A stretch of DNA of 64,000 nucleotides from Sphaerolaimus hirsutus (lineage: Eukaryota; Nematoda; Chromadorea; Monhysterida; Sphaerolaimidae), in assembly GCA_964036195.1 (NCBI GenBank), contig OZ038451.1, positions 31,575,927 to 31,639,926 on the forward strand. Reading direction: 5' to 3'. The notes beneath the pieces are model-generated. The model saw nothing but the letters and a program-made list of their open reading frames with translations, searched no databases and was not told the DNA's origin. Positions 13,601 to 22,780 of the stretch are shown one piece after another (position 1 is the stretch's first letter; each line of letters opens with the position of its first letter). A program made the translations under genes and the position numbers.

Positions 13601-16600
13601 TCAGGCTTTCCACGCCTGGCGATGAATCTCCTGACTGTGTTCAGGAATTCTTGTGCTGTCATGTCCAGCACACTTTCCAGGTGAACCGCACGTGTCACCA
13701 TGCATGTGAACAAACATATCCACATTTTCCTGTGATCTTTGTCCACTTTGTACCAAACTGGTCCCAGATAATCCAAACCCGTGTACTGGAATGGTCTGGC
13801 TCTCTGAACTCTGGTTTCTGGTAAATCTGGCATTGGTGGAAGCTGGTACGGCTTCGCTCCCAATTTCTTACAGGTTGGGCAGGTTCTGGTCACATTGTAG
13901 ATCACCCGTCTGCCCTGTGTAATCCAGTACTTTTGTCTGATCGCTGCCAATGTGTGTTGCACTCCTGCGTGCATCAACTTATCATGCTGGTCTCTGACGA
14001 TCAGCTGAGTCACTGTAGCCGTTGCTGGCAACAGTATGAGTGGCACTGTGACCTCCTGTGGGTCTGTATGCTCCATTCTGCCGTGGCACTTCAGGATTCC
14101 ATCCTGACGCATTTGCACATTGAGCCATTTGATCAACTGCTGGTCTGCAGCTGTTTTCTTGCCATTCTGGCTGCCTTTGCTGTGGCCTGTTGCCAGAATC
14201 TCTGCCACTCCTTTGTAATGATTCTGTTGCGTTACTTTGATCCAATATTTCAACGCAATCTCTCTCTCTTCAATACTGATAATTCCCTGTGGTTTCATTG
14301 TACCACAGATACTTTCCATGATTTCTGACAGTCCATTCTTACTGTCATTTCTGCTGCGTTTTTTGTACATTTGCCGCACAAATCTCATCACATATACTGT
14401 TGCATCCAGTAACTTTGTCAGTGATGAGAATCTTTGTATCTCAATTCCCAATGGGTTGCTTTGCTTGCTTTCATCAGCTTGCTCATTGCTGGCATCTGGG
14501 TCACTGGCCACTTGCTGTGTGGCACCCAGGTAAATTGGACTGGCTTTTGGGAACTTGAGCTCTTCTTTCTTGATTTCTGCCATTACTTCTGGCGTGACTG
14601 GCTCCACTTTCGGCTCTGGCCACTCTCCAGTCATTAGCCATTCTGGCCCCTTCCACCACAGGTTACTGCCTTCCAACTCTGACATATTCATGCCTCTTGT
14701 GGCCATGTCAGCTGGGTTCTCCAGTCCTGCAATGTGTCTGATGTGCATGTTCTCTGTCTCACTCTGAATTTTCCTGATTTCATCCAATCTGTTCTTGACA
14801 AAACATGCTAGTGGCTTAGCAGTTGTCAGCCACTTCAGACAACAGGTTGAATCTGACCATACAACTGTCTGACTGAAATTGACGTCCTTGAGCTCCTTGT
14901 GAATGAATTTCAACATTCTGCTGCCGATCAACATTGCTAACAATTCCAGCCGTGGAATTGTCACTTCTGGTTTCTTTGGAGCGAGTCTTAATCTGGAATA
15001 CAGCAGGCTTGACGTGCCGCTGTCATTTTCTGTTTTCTGGCATATGTATGCCGCTGCGCTGTATGCCATTGCTGAGGCATCAACGAAGATGTGCAGTTGT
15101 GCATCTGCACCACTCTGATAATTCAAATTTCTGTTGAACTTGATCTGTCCAACTTTGAGCAACTCTGTCTCCAATTGCTGCCAAATTGCTGTCTGTTCCT
15201 CAGACAGGGGTGTGTCCCATTCTTTGGCACTTGGTCCTGAATGCCATAACGTTTGCAAAAATCTCTTTGCTGGCAGTAGGACAGGACTGACGAGTCCCAT
15301 TGGATCAAAACATCCCGCAGTTACCTTTGCAACTGTCCTTTTCGTGGGAAGTTTGATTTTCTGGTCAGTTTCTGATAATTGTGATTGCTGAACTGTCTTT
15401 GGCGTTTTCAGCCACATCTGGTCGCTTTCTGTGTCCCATTTCATGCCTAGGACTGTTGTGACAATTTCCTTGGCCACATCTGATTCTGCTAATTGCCAAG
15501 TAAAGCTTTTATTGTTGCTGTTCCATTCTCTCAGATTCATCTGTGCCTCTGTGAACAGCACTTTGGATTCCTGGTACAATTTGATTGCTTTTTGCTCTGT
15601 TTCCACACTGAGGATCAAATTATCCACATACAAATTTTCATCGATCAACTTTGCATTTTCTGTGCCAGCTTGATTCAGGTGGTATCTGACTGTCAGCGCC
15701 AGCAGCGCTGGGCTGCAGATTATACCAAATGGCACTCTGGCAAATCTGTAAATCTGAATGTTGTCCTCCATAGATGGTTTCGTGGGATCCTTGTACCACA
15801 GAAATCTTGTCACATCTCTGTCACTGTCCTGCAGACTAATCTGCAGAAACGCTTTTTCTATGTCTGCGACCAGGGCGATTCCATGCAACCGGAATCGCAT
15901 CAGCATCCCTACCAGCTGTGGTAGTATCACTGGACCGCGGTACATGCACTCATTCAAGCTTGGCATGCCTGGCGGCTTTGCTGAGGCATCATATACCTCT
16001 CTGACCTTTGTGGTAGTTTTCTCTGGCGTTATCACTGGTTGATGAGGCAATATATGGAACTTTCTGCCATCCATAATATCCTCTTGCACTTTCTCAATCA
16101 CTCCTTGCTCCTCTTGTGCTTTCATGATTGCCTGAATTTTCTCTAATAATTCTGGGTCTCTTTTGAGCCTGTTGGTGAGGTATCTGAACCTCTTGAACGC
16201 CATTGCATTGTTATCTGGGAGTTCATGCAAATTCGGTTTGTACATGAACTTTACAGAGTACCATCCATCTGGGTTTCTCTGTACACTTTCATTGAATTGC
16301 TTGATGGCCTCATCATCCTCGACGAGGTCTGGCTGGTCCATTATGCCAATGGTATCCAGTCTGTCCATATCTTTGACATTCGGTACAGGAGCAATTGACA
16401 AAGGTGCTTCCTCGTACCACTTTTCTCTCTGAATTTGATGCACAATTGTGTTGACTACCACCAGATATGCGCCATCCGTGGTCCATTGATTTCTGTTGCT
16501 CGTCAGCTGCCCACCTCCCATCAGTAATCCCAATTCTGATGGAATCACATACAATCCTGACGAAAGTCTGGTGGTGCTGGTGTTTCTGGACATCAAGTCC

Positions 16601-17109
16601 CAGAAATAATTCAAGCCCACTATAATGTCTGGCTTGAATTTGCACTCTGTCCCTTTTTCCTTGGGAATTCTGTCTGCAAAGTAACTCTCATCTGGGAAGT
16701 ACTTCTGCAGGTACTTTTCATCCTGTTCTGACACAGGCACTTTGATCTGTTCTGTGGTCAACGTCGGGACCACATCAGCCACCATATCAACTTTCTGGCC
16801 ATTTCTAAGCCGCATTCTGAATTCCACTTGCTGTACTACTTTATAGTGTGGCTTTTCATTTCCAAATGTGTACACCTGGATGTGGTGTTCACCTGTACTC
16901 TTCAAATTGAGTTTCTTGGCCACTTTATCTGACATGTACGTTCCCTGGGATCCTGTGTCCAGGAACGCTTGAATCTGTAGTGGTGGCTGTTCAGGCTCCA
17001 TCTCTGTATCCATTTCTGAAGCCTCAATCACGGATCTGGCTGTCATCAGCATTGACATATTTCTGTTTACTGATAGGTTCACTGTTGTTTCCTGTTTCTT
17101 TGCATTTGG
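10687..17109 (-). CDS. BEL/Pao Pol polyprotein fused to an Env-like glycoprotein (left copy)
   Basis: The frame is continuous from just after the Gag stop to 10687, about 2140 codons; a GTG at 17082 lies near its start, and no ATG is needed if it is expressed by readthrough from Gag. Landmarks, in codons from 17082: aspartic protease DTGS near 41; reverse transcriptase with VADIEKAF and the YVDN catalytic box near 487; RNase H IFVDAS near 666; an integrase H-H-C-C zinc site near 1037-1070; integrase D, D, E near 1105, 1165 and 1226 (GLDYLGP, ISDNATQF, GGVYERMVG). This order is diagnostic of BEL/Pao elements. After a hydrophobic segment near 1490 come ~600 residues rich in Cys and aromatics with a C-terminal anchor. 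They read as a viral-type envelope, possibly of chuvirus/class III type; that last step is memory-based inference. Confidence 0.93.
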   Translation of the reverse strand, partial: PNAKKQETTVNLSVNRNMSMLMTARSVIEASEMDTEMEPEQPPLQIQAFLDTGSQGTYMSDKVAKKLNLKSTGEHHIQVYTFGNEKPHYKVVQQVEFRMRLRNGQKVDMVADVVPTLTTEQIKVPVSEQDEKYLQKYFPDESYFADRIPKEKGTECKFKPDIIVGLNYFWDLMSRNTSTTRLSSGLYVIPSELGLLMGGGQLTSNRNQWTTDGAYLVVVNTIVHQIQREKWYEEAPLSIAPVPNVKDMDRLDTIGIMDQPDLVEDDEAIKQFNESVQRNPDGWYSVKFMYKPNLHELPDNNAMAFKRFRYLTNRLKRDPELLEKIQAIMKAQEEQGVIEKVQEDIMDGRKFHILPHQPVITPEKTTTKVREVYDASAKPPGMPSLNECMYRGPVILPQLVGMLMRFRLHGIALVADIEKAFLQISLQDSDRDVTRFLWYKDPTKPSMEDNIQIYRFARVPFGIICSPALLALTVRYHLNQAGTENAKLIDENLYVDNLILSVETEQKAIKLYQESKVLFTEAQMNLREWNSNNKSFTWQLAESDVAKEIVTTVLGMKWDTESDQMWLKTPKTVQQSQLSETDQKIKLPTKRTVAKVTAGCFDPMGLVSPVLLPAKRFLQTLWHSGPSAKEWDTPLSEEQTAIWQQLETELLKVGQIKFNRNLNYQSGADAQLHIFVDASAMAYSAAAYICQKTENDSGTSSLLYSRLRLAPKKPEVTIPRLELLAMLIGSRMLKFIHKELKDVNFSQTVVWSDSTCCLKWLTTAKPLACFVKNRLDEIRKIQSETENMHIRHIAGLENPADMATRGMNMSELEGSNLWWKGPEWLMTGEWPEPKVEPVTPEVMAEIKKEELKFPKASPIYLGATQQVASDPDASNEQADESKQSNPLGIEIQRFSSLTKLLDATVYVMRFVRQMYKKRSRNDSKNGLSEIMESICGTMKPQGIISIEEREIALKYWIKVTQQNHYKGVAEILATGHSKGSQNGKKTAADQQLIKWLNVQMRQDGILKCHGRMEHTDPQEVTVPLILLPATATVTQLIVRDQHDKLMHAGVQHTLAAIRQKYWITQGRRVIYNVTRTCPTCKKLGAKPYQLPPMPDLPETRVQRARPFQYTGLDYLGPVWYKVDKDHRKMWICLFTCMVTRAVHLESVLDMTAQEFLNTVRRFIARRGKPEAVISDNATQFKLTEKVLSLSTDKAINTGKEWSEMVKSGAVQTYCSQQQIQWNMTTPMAPWQGGVYERMVGITKKHFKAAVGHRMLTLQELLTLLPEVEAVINSRPISYIYGDVKSLRVLTPKDFLTGEGQIGAPRFDADKDGEFVPKMDNAAKLQKYWETTQQTLDKFWDLWHQEYIPSLRERTQVTHKHGRLTATQEPKENEVVLIYEENMPRGAWKMGRIEQLEPSKDGQICSAKVRTANRNVVSRPLNQLYPLEINSKTMDIPETAVTVKVDLLDPAIVQKYVRNQNPTRDPMPNPAQRNSASDRVLRSVTGKTTATTSSLVIGMLCMVLMLTGMSESATLREAGKAYSEVFSRTYVVETSTVRPPSLAAHHGLPPLPSEWPPKSVREMQTYERFKDAIKDHPVEQVISSQSQKYQICTSGRHGHALTVPEEVQCHIPPRNFVKAMKVTLYAQRQIPQKEKAYRCYIRIKEIITHTSFWGAKGITGNFEKYQQVGVVACNYARIHKMFRGTPLVEMEPRVWTTNQTLKVEYSWCCHDKENVVSNFYMEEGTVASLDGKTVISDLQDFSQCRAMMGHCRDHNYGITVWDTENFKHQCAYERIGRFKAEISGQTIIVSKLQAAYSHSNKTKRPIGSECVPGDTYYTDQGGVFIQFDRREDVPVEWAMPGKIVEARESTISGTLYARLDDRNSKFQFLQHLVREMTQAQFAIVWHQLCQLRKYQLDMLTQLFRIDPTLGIQAMLGRQDVHAEWAGEAIMFWECKEVQPYIIYQTGKVEDTCYKYTPMRLDKDGPLWFKSPGSRDLVEKSPEEDCSHTTLHLYRNEHGQWKFAHGMVHVTETPIEMTWKGQWQAFTFDAPHLFTNIVNRATNFMDVRGQIQRLQNLEHVQNQLIDYTADMSLNPRVIRNSIEGIGAGIGQTAAGIGKAYGHYISGVSKGYTNFMGGMLKGPFQVIINTIAMLLGITILLEL

Positions 17110-18795
17110 TTATGTAACCACTGTGCTGGATATGGTTTCTGTCTCTACCATTTCTGGTCCAGCTTCTTCCACAGTGACACAATTCACTGTGGCCTTTCTC
17201 TGTTGGCTCTGTGCTGGTCGACCGACCGTCGGCACAGACTTTCTGCCACTGTTCGCTGATTGCTGGCCATTCTGATGACCATTTGCTCTGAATGCTGGGA
17301 TTTGCCGTCCAGCGTTTCCATTGCCATTTTCACCAAATTTCTCTGGGCACACTGCACTGTGGTGCCTATTGGACTTGCAATAGAAACAATTTCTCGTAAA
17401 TTGACACTGATTCATGTAATGCCCTTTTTGCAGGCATCTCAGGCATCGCTCTGCCTTTGACAAAATCATTCTCCTTTCTCTGGCAGTTTTGAACTTTGGA
17501 CACTTATCATTGAAGTGTAATTGCTGTGTGTCATTGCAGAACACACACGGTCTCCCAGGATTCATAAATCCAGCCTGTGGTGCATTCTGACCATTCTGGA
17601 TCACAGACATGCTCCCTGTGCTGGTCCTTGGGTTTTCTGGCCCTCTGAATCGATTCCCATTGCCTTGGAACCGATTATTGAATTGCTGCACGCGCGGATT
17701 ATTCCCGAATCCCTGGCGCGATTGCTGAACTGGTGCCTCAGTTTGCTGTGCATGCTGTACAGCCTCGCTGAGTGCTAGCTGCTGGCCAAACAGCTTTCTG
17801 AATTTCTCCACCGTCAAGGCTTCCTCAGTTCCCTGTTCCTTCTGGATTTCTCTGAGGACCTCTGGTGGCACTTTCTGTTGCAGCTGGCTCAACAGCATTG
17901 GATGTTCCACTGATTCACCCAGTGACTCCAACTGCTGGAGCAGCCTTTCAATTGCATCAAACAAAATTCTCATATCCTGACAGGTATTCCTGGCCTGTCG
18001 CAACTTCATGATATTACTCATCAGCGTGTTTCTGACCACAACTGGCTGGTCATATCTCTTCTTGAGCATTGCAATTGCGGGTGCATAATTCTCTGCGGTC
18101 ACACTCAATCCACTGATCATGCCAAATGCTGAACATTTCAGCAAGCTCCTCAAGTATGAGAACTTGGAAATGTCCTCCAAATCTGTCCAATTATGAATGT
18201 GGGATTCGATCATTTGCCACCACGATCGAAATTTGACAATTTCCCCAGTAAACTGTTCAACTTCCAGTTTCTGTAATTTGATGCTCTTTGCTGTGGTTGC
18301 ATTGGTTGAACTGGCCCCTGGAGCAGCTTCCTGAGCTGTCAGAGCCATCTGTGCAGCCATCTGCTGTATGAATGCTGTATTGACTTCATACATGGTACTT
18401 CTGCTCATTTGCTGGATCATGTCTTGCAACTCTTTGATGTACATGTTCATGGCTGCAACTTTTTGTGTTACCAAGTCTGACATATTTGCATACTCATCAT
18501 ATGCATCTTGGTACATCTTCTGTTCTTGTTCCATCTGATCGGGTTTGTCAATGTCCTTGACGACATCCCTCCATGCGTCAAATTGAGTTTTCACAGCAGT
18601 CATTGCACTCTCCAATTTTGCACCCTCCTGTTTGATAGATGCAATCACTCTTCTCATTTCTGTTCTCTTCTCCTCCTTTGATGCTCCCGCAAATATTTCC
18701 GGGTCATATTTGGCAAATTCTCTTGCCAATCTGCTGTCCACCCTGTGCTTTGCTGGCCCCAGGGTCTTTCTGATGTGACCCGTTGGTGAAACCAT
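17110..18795 (-). CDS. BEL/Pao Gag (left copy)
   Basis: The first ATG is at 18795 and the TAA stop is at 17110-17112; the frame is open a few codons further upstream. The N-terminal half is helical and charged. A central block around QFTGEIVKFRSWW matches the DUF1759-type Gag core of BEL/Pao elements. The C-terminal part has CCHC-like zinc knuckles (CLRCLQKGHYMNQC and CFYCKSNRHHSAVC) preceded by another Cys cluster, then a Gln/Asn-rich tail. It would form the particle and bind RNA. The right copy (57322 onward) encodes nearly the same protein but has a sense codon where this copy stops, so the stop is either a read-through signal or a point mutation. Confidence 0.93.
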   Translation of the reverse strand: MVSPTGHIRKTLGPAKHRVDSRLAREFAKYDPEIFAGASKEEKRTEMRRVIASIKQEGAKLESAMTAVKTQFDAWRDVVKDIDKPDQMEQEQKMYQDAYDEYANMSDLVTQKVAAMNMYIKELQDMIQQMSRSTMYEVNTAFIQQMAAQMALTAQEAAPGASSTNATTAKSIKLQKLEVEQFTGEIVKFRSWWQMIESHIHNWTDLEDISKFSYLRSLLKCSAFGMISGLSVTAENYAPAIAMLKKRYDQPVVVRNTLMSNIMKLRQARNTCQDMRILFDAIERLLQQLESLGESVEHPMLLSQLQQKVPPEVLREIQKEQGTEEALTVEKFRKLFGQQLALSEAVQHAQQTEAPVQQSRQGFGNNPRVQQFNNRFQGNGNRFRGPENPRTSTGSMSVIQNGQNAPQAGFMNPGRPCVFCNDTQQLHFNDKCPKFKTARERRMILSKAERCLRCLQKGHYMNQCQFTRNCFYCKSNRHHSAVCPEKFGENGNGNAGRQIPAFRANGHQNGQQSANSGRKSVPTVGRPAQSQQRKATVNCVTVEEAGPEMVETETISSTVVT

Positions 18796-19366
18796 TTTTG
18801 CTGATGAATTTTCTTTCACTGTTTCTTTTTATAGTGCGTCTCCTGTGACGCCTGTGACGCTTCTCTGCGTCTTTCTGTGTAGTGCTCTGTGCACCACGGA
18901 TTTGTTGTGCCACGCACAATACCAATGCAGTCCTACAGGCCCCTGACGTGTTCTCACGCGTTGACCTTTACTGCACTGGCACCAGGTGTGTTCCTATAGC
19001 CCCTGACGTGATTGTTTACACGCGTTGACTTTAACACACTGGTCAAATCCACCGTGACAATAAATCAGTTATTTGCCCAGCAGTGTGCGCCCAAAGAGGG
19101 TCTGTACACACTCTTTCTGAGAGCTCTGGCGCTCTTTCTGGCACGCCTGTGTGCCCCGTGACCACGCCGGCCACTTGCTTTCCTGAGCGGCTCCTGGGCC
19201 GCTGTGCGCAGTGCTGCGCTTGCCGTGTCGCCTGTGACACGTTTCTGTGCACTCTGGTGCACTTTCTGATACTGGGCAGTGTTTCTGTACACTGCTCTGC
19301 AATTGCCCCTGTGCAATGCAGAATTCTGGCACTTTTGTGCTGTCTGATCTGATGGTACCGAGCAGG
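18796..19366 (-). other. Truncated 5' leader of the left BEL/Pao copy
   Basis: This matches, in reverse complement, the right copy's leader from 56751 to the Gag start (57321). Homology stops sharply at 19366: the right copy continues upstream for another ~650 bp of leader and then its 5' LTR, whereas here satellite sequence begins at once. The left copy therefore has no 5' LTR and no primer-binding site. Short open frames in this block are shadows of the leader. Confidence 0.9.
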
Positions 19367-20282
19367 TCAGATTTCCACAGTCAGATTTCCATAGTCAGAT
19401 TTCCACAGTCAGATTTCCACGCTCAATTTCCACAGTCAAATTTCCATAGTCAGATTTCCACAGTCAATTTCCACAGTCAAATTTCCATAGTCAGATTTCC
19501 ACAGTCAGATTTCCATAGTCAGATTTCCACGGTCAATTTCCACAGTCAATTTCCACAGTCAGATTTCCATAGTCAGATTTCCATAGTCAATTTCCACAGT
19601 CAAATTTCCATAGTCAGATTTCCATAGTCAGATTTCCATGCTCAATTTCCACAGTCAAATTTCCATAGTCAGATTTCCATAGTCAGATTTCCACGCTCAA
19701 TTTCCACAGTCAAATTTCCACAGTCAGATTTCCACAGTCAGATTTCCACGCTCAATTTCCACAGTCAAATTTCCATAGTCAGATTTCCACAGTCAATTTC
19801 CACAGTCAAATTTCCATAGTCAGATTTCCATAGTCAGATTTCCACAGTCAGATTTCCACAGTCAGATTTCCACAGTCAGATTTCCATAGTCAGATTTCCA
19901 CAGTCAGATTTTGACGCTCAATTTCCACAGTCAAATTTCCATAGTCAGATTTCCACAGTCAATTTCCACAGTCAAATTTCCATAGTCAGATTTCCACAGT
20001 CAGATTTCCATAGTCAGATTTCCACGGTCAATTTCCACAGTCAATTTCCACAGTCAGATTTCCATAGTCAGATTTCCATAGTCAATTTCCACAGTCAAAT
20101 TTCCATAGTCAGATTTCCATAGTCAGATTTCCACGCTCAATTTCCACAGTCAAATTTCCATAGTCAGATTTCCATAGTCAGATTTCCACGCTCAATTTCC
20201 ACAGTCAAATTTCCATAGTCAGATTTCCATAGTCAGATTTCCACAGTCAGATTTCCACAGTCAGATTTCCACAGTCAGATTT
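19367..20282. repeat. Satellite array, second block
   Basis: This is the same ~14-bp satellite as at 1-8757, in the same orientation, resuming immediately after the truncated retrotransposon leader. It contains the cacggtcaatttcc variant that marks the higher-order unit also seen around 19950, 20720 and 21590. Confidence 0.97.
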
Positions 20283-20622
20283 GACTTTAACACACCGGTC
20301 AAATCCACCGTGACAATAAATCAGTTATTTGCCCAGCAGTGTGCGCCCAAAGAGGGTCTGTACACACTCTTTCTGAGAGCTCTGGCGCTCTTTCTGGCAC
20401 GCCTGTGTGCCCCGTGACCACGCCGGCCACTTGCTTTCCTGAGCGGCTCCTGGGCCGCTGTGCGCAGTGCTGCGCTTGCCGTGTCGCCTGTGACACGTTT
20501 CTGTGCACTCTGGTGCACTTTCTGATACTGGGCAGTGTTTCTGTACACTGCTCTGCAATTGCCCCTGTGCAATGCAGAATTCTGGCACTTTTGTGCTGTC
20601 TGATCTGATGGTACCGAGCAGG
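20283..20622 (-). repeat. Duplicated fragment of the BEL/Pao leader inside the satellite
   Basis: This is an almost perfect direct copy of 19027-19366, displaced by 1256 bp. The neighbouring satellite is copied too: 19367 to about 19740 matches 20623 to about 20998 unit for unit. I saw one difference, caccggtc here against cactggtc in the first copy; the right-hand element agrees with the version here. A retrotransposon fragment has become part of a satellite higher-order unit. Confidence 0.95.
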
Positions 20623-22510
20623 TCAGATTTCCACAGTCAGATTTCCATAGTCAGATTTCCACAGTCAGATTTCCACGCTCAATTTCCACAGTCAAATTTC
20701 CATAGTCAGATTTCCACAGTCAATTTCCACAGTCAAATTTCCATAGTCAGATTTCCACAGTCAGATTTCCATAGTCAGATTTCCACGGTCAATTTCCACA
20801 GTCAATTTCCACAGTCAGATTTCCATAGTCAGATTTCCATAGTCAATTTCCACAGTCAAATTTCCATAGTCAGATTTCCATAGTCAGATTTCCATGCTCA
20901 ATTTCCACAGTCAAATTTCCATAGTCAGATTTCCATAGTCAGATTTCCACGCTCAATTTCCACAGTCAAATTTCCACAGTCAGATTTCCACAGTCAGATT
21001 TCCACAGTCAGATTTCCACAGTCAGATTTCCACACTCAATTTCCACAGTCAAATTTCCACAGTCAGATTTCCACAGTCAGATTTCCACAGTCAGATTTCC
21101 ACGCTCAATTTCCACAGTCAAATTTCCATAGTCAGATTTCCACAGTCAATTTCCACAGTCAAATTTCCATAGTCAGATTTCCATAGTCAGATTTCCATGC
21201 TCAATTTCCACAGTCAAATTTCCATAGTCAGATTTCCATAGTCAGATTTCCATAGTCAATTTCCACAGTCAAATTTCCATAGTCAGATTTCCATAGTCAG
21301 ATTTCCATGCTCAATTTCCACAGTCAAATTTCCATAGTCAGATTTCCATAGTCAGATTTCCACGCTCAATTTCCACAGTCAAATTTCCATAGTCAGATTT
21401 CCATAGTCAAATTTCCATAGTCAGATTTCCATAGTCAGATTTCCATAGTCAGATTTCCACAGTCAATTTCCACAGTCAAATTTCCACAGTCAGATTTCCA
21501 CAGTCAGATTTCCATAGTCAGATTTCCACAGTCAGATTTCCACGCTCAATTTCCACAGTCAAATTTCCATAGTCAGATTTCCACAGTCAATTTCCACAGT
21601 CAAATTTCCATAGTCAGATTTCCACAGTCAGATTTCCATAGTCAGATTTCCACGGTCAATTTCCACAGTCAATTTCCACAGTCAGATTTCCATAGTCAGA
21701 TTTCCATAGTCAATTTCCACAGTCAAATTTCCATAGTCAGATTTCCATAGTCAGATTTCCATGCTCAATTTCCACAGTCAAATTTCCATAGTCAGATTTC
21801 CATAGTCAGATTTCCACGCTCAATTTCCACAGTCAAATTTCCACAGTCAGATTTCCACAGTCAGATTTCCACAGTCAGATTTCCACAGTCAGATTTCCAC
21901 ACTCAATTTCCACAGTCAAATTTCCACAGTCAGATTTCCACAGTCAGATTTCCACAGTCAGATTTCCACGCTCAATTTCCACAGTCAAATTTCCATAGTC
22001 AGATTTCCACAGTCAATTTCCACAGTCAAATTTCCATAGTCAGATTTCCATAGTCAGATTTCCATGCTCAATTTCCACAGTCAAATTTCCATAGTCAGAT
22101 TTCCATAGTCAGATTTCCATAGTCAATTTCCACAGTCAAATTTCCATAGTCAGATTTCCATAGTCAGATTTCCATGCTCAATTTCCACAGTCAAATTTCC
22201 ATAGTCAGATTTCCATAGTCAGATTTCCACGCTCAATTTCCACAGTCAAATTTCCATAGTCAGATTTCCATAGTCAAATTTCCATAGTCAGATTTCCATA
22301 GTCAGATTTCCATAGTCAGATTTCCACAGTCAATTTCCACAGTCAAATTTCCACAGTCAAGTTTCCACAGTCAGATTTCCACAGTCAATTTCCACAGTCA
22401 GATTTCCACAGTCAGATTTCCACGCTCAATTTCCACAGTCAAATTTCCATAGTCAGATTTCCACAATCAGATTTCCACGCTCAATTTCCACAGTCAAATT
22501 TCCACAGTCA
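20623..22510. repeat. Satellite array, third block
   Basis: This continues the ~14-bp satellite. Segments of several hundred bases are repeated with identical variant order: 20690-21080 recurs near 21590-21980, and 21110-21420 recurs near 21960-22290. That indicates recent amplification by unequal exchange or a similar process. The array ends at a foldback element that begins at 22515. Confidence 0.97.
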
Positions 22511-22514
22511 GGTA

Positions 22515-22780
22515 GTAGTAAGAGTAAGTATACATACATGGATAATATTTCCAACTCTATACCACGTTTTTCTGTTTATCAAAAATTTTGGCGTAAAATC
22601 GCATTTTTATGTAAATATTTTTCTGTATGCACTTCGCTTTTTCAGCCGTCGTACCTCCGGCTGGCTTCGTGCATACAGAAAAATATTTACATAAAAATGC
22701 GATTTTACGCCAAAATTTTTGATAAACAGAAAAACGTGGTATAGAGTTGGAAATATTATCCATGTATGTATACTTACTAC
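22515..22780. mobile_element. Short foldback (hairpin) element
   Basis: The left arm 22515-22632 is complementary to the right arm 22669-22780 with near-perfect pairing; a 6-bp insertion in the left arm is the main difference. The 36-base loop is a separate small palindrome (agccgtcg...cggct). The ends read gtagtaag...cttactac. No coding capacity is credible: both strands give the same short frame because of the symmetry. It sits exactly at the satellite border. Confidence 0.93.

Noticed and set aside
11036-16645. Plus-strand and other-frame ORFs of 60-180 codons across the left Pol-Env region
   Set aside because: All lie opposite or out of frame with the 2140-codon Pol-Env frame and show no family motif.
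19043-20883. Paired open frames of up to 126 codons on both strands around 19.1-19.6 and 20.3-20.9 kb
   Set aside because: They are the duplicated BEL leader plus satellite read in several frames. The right copy shows the block is an untranslated leader.
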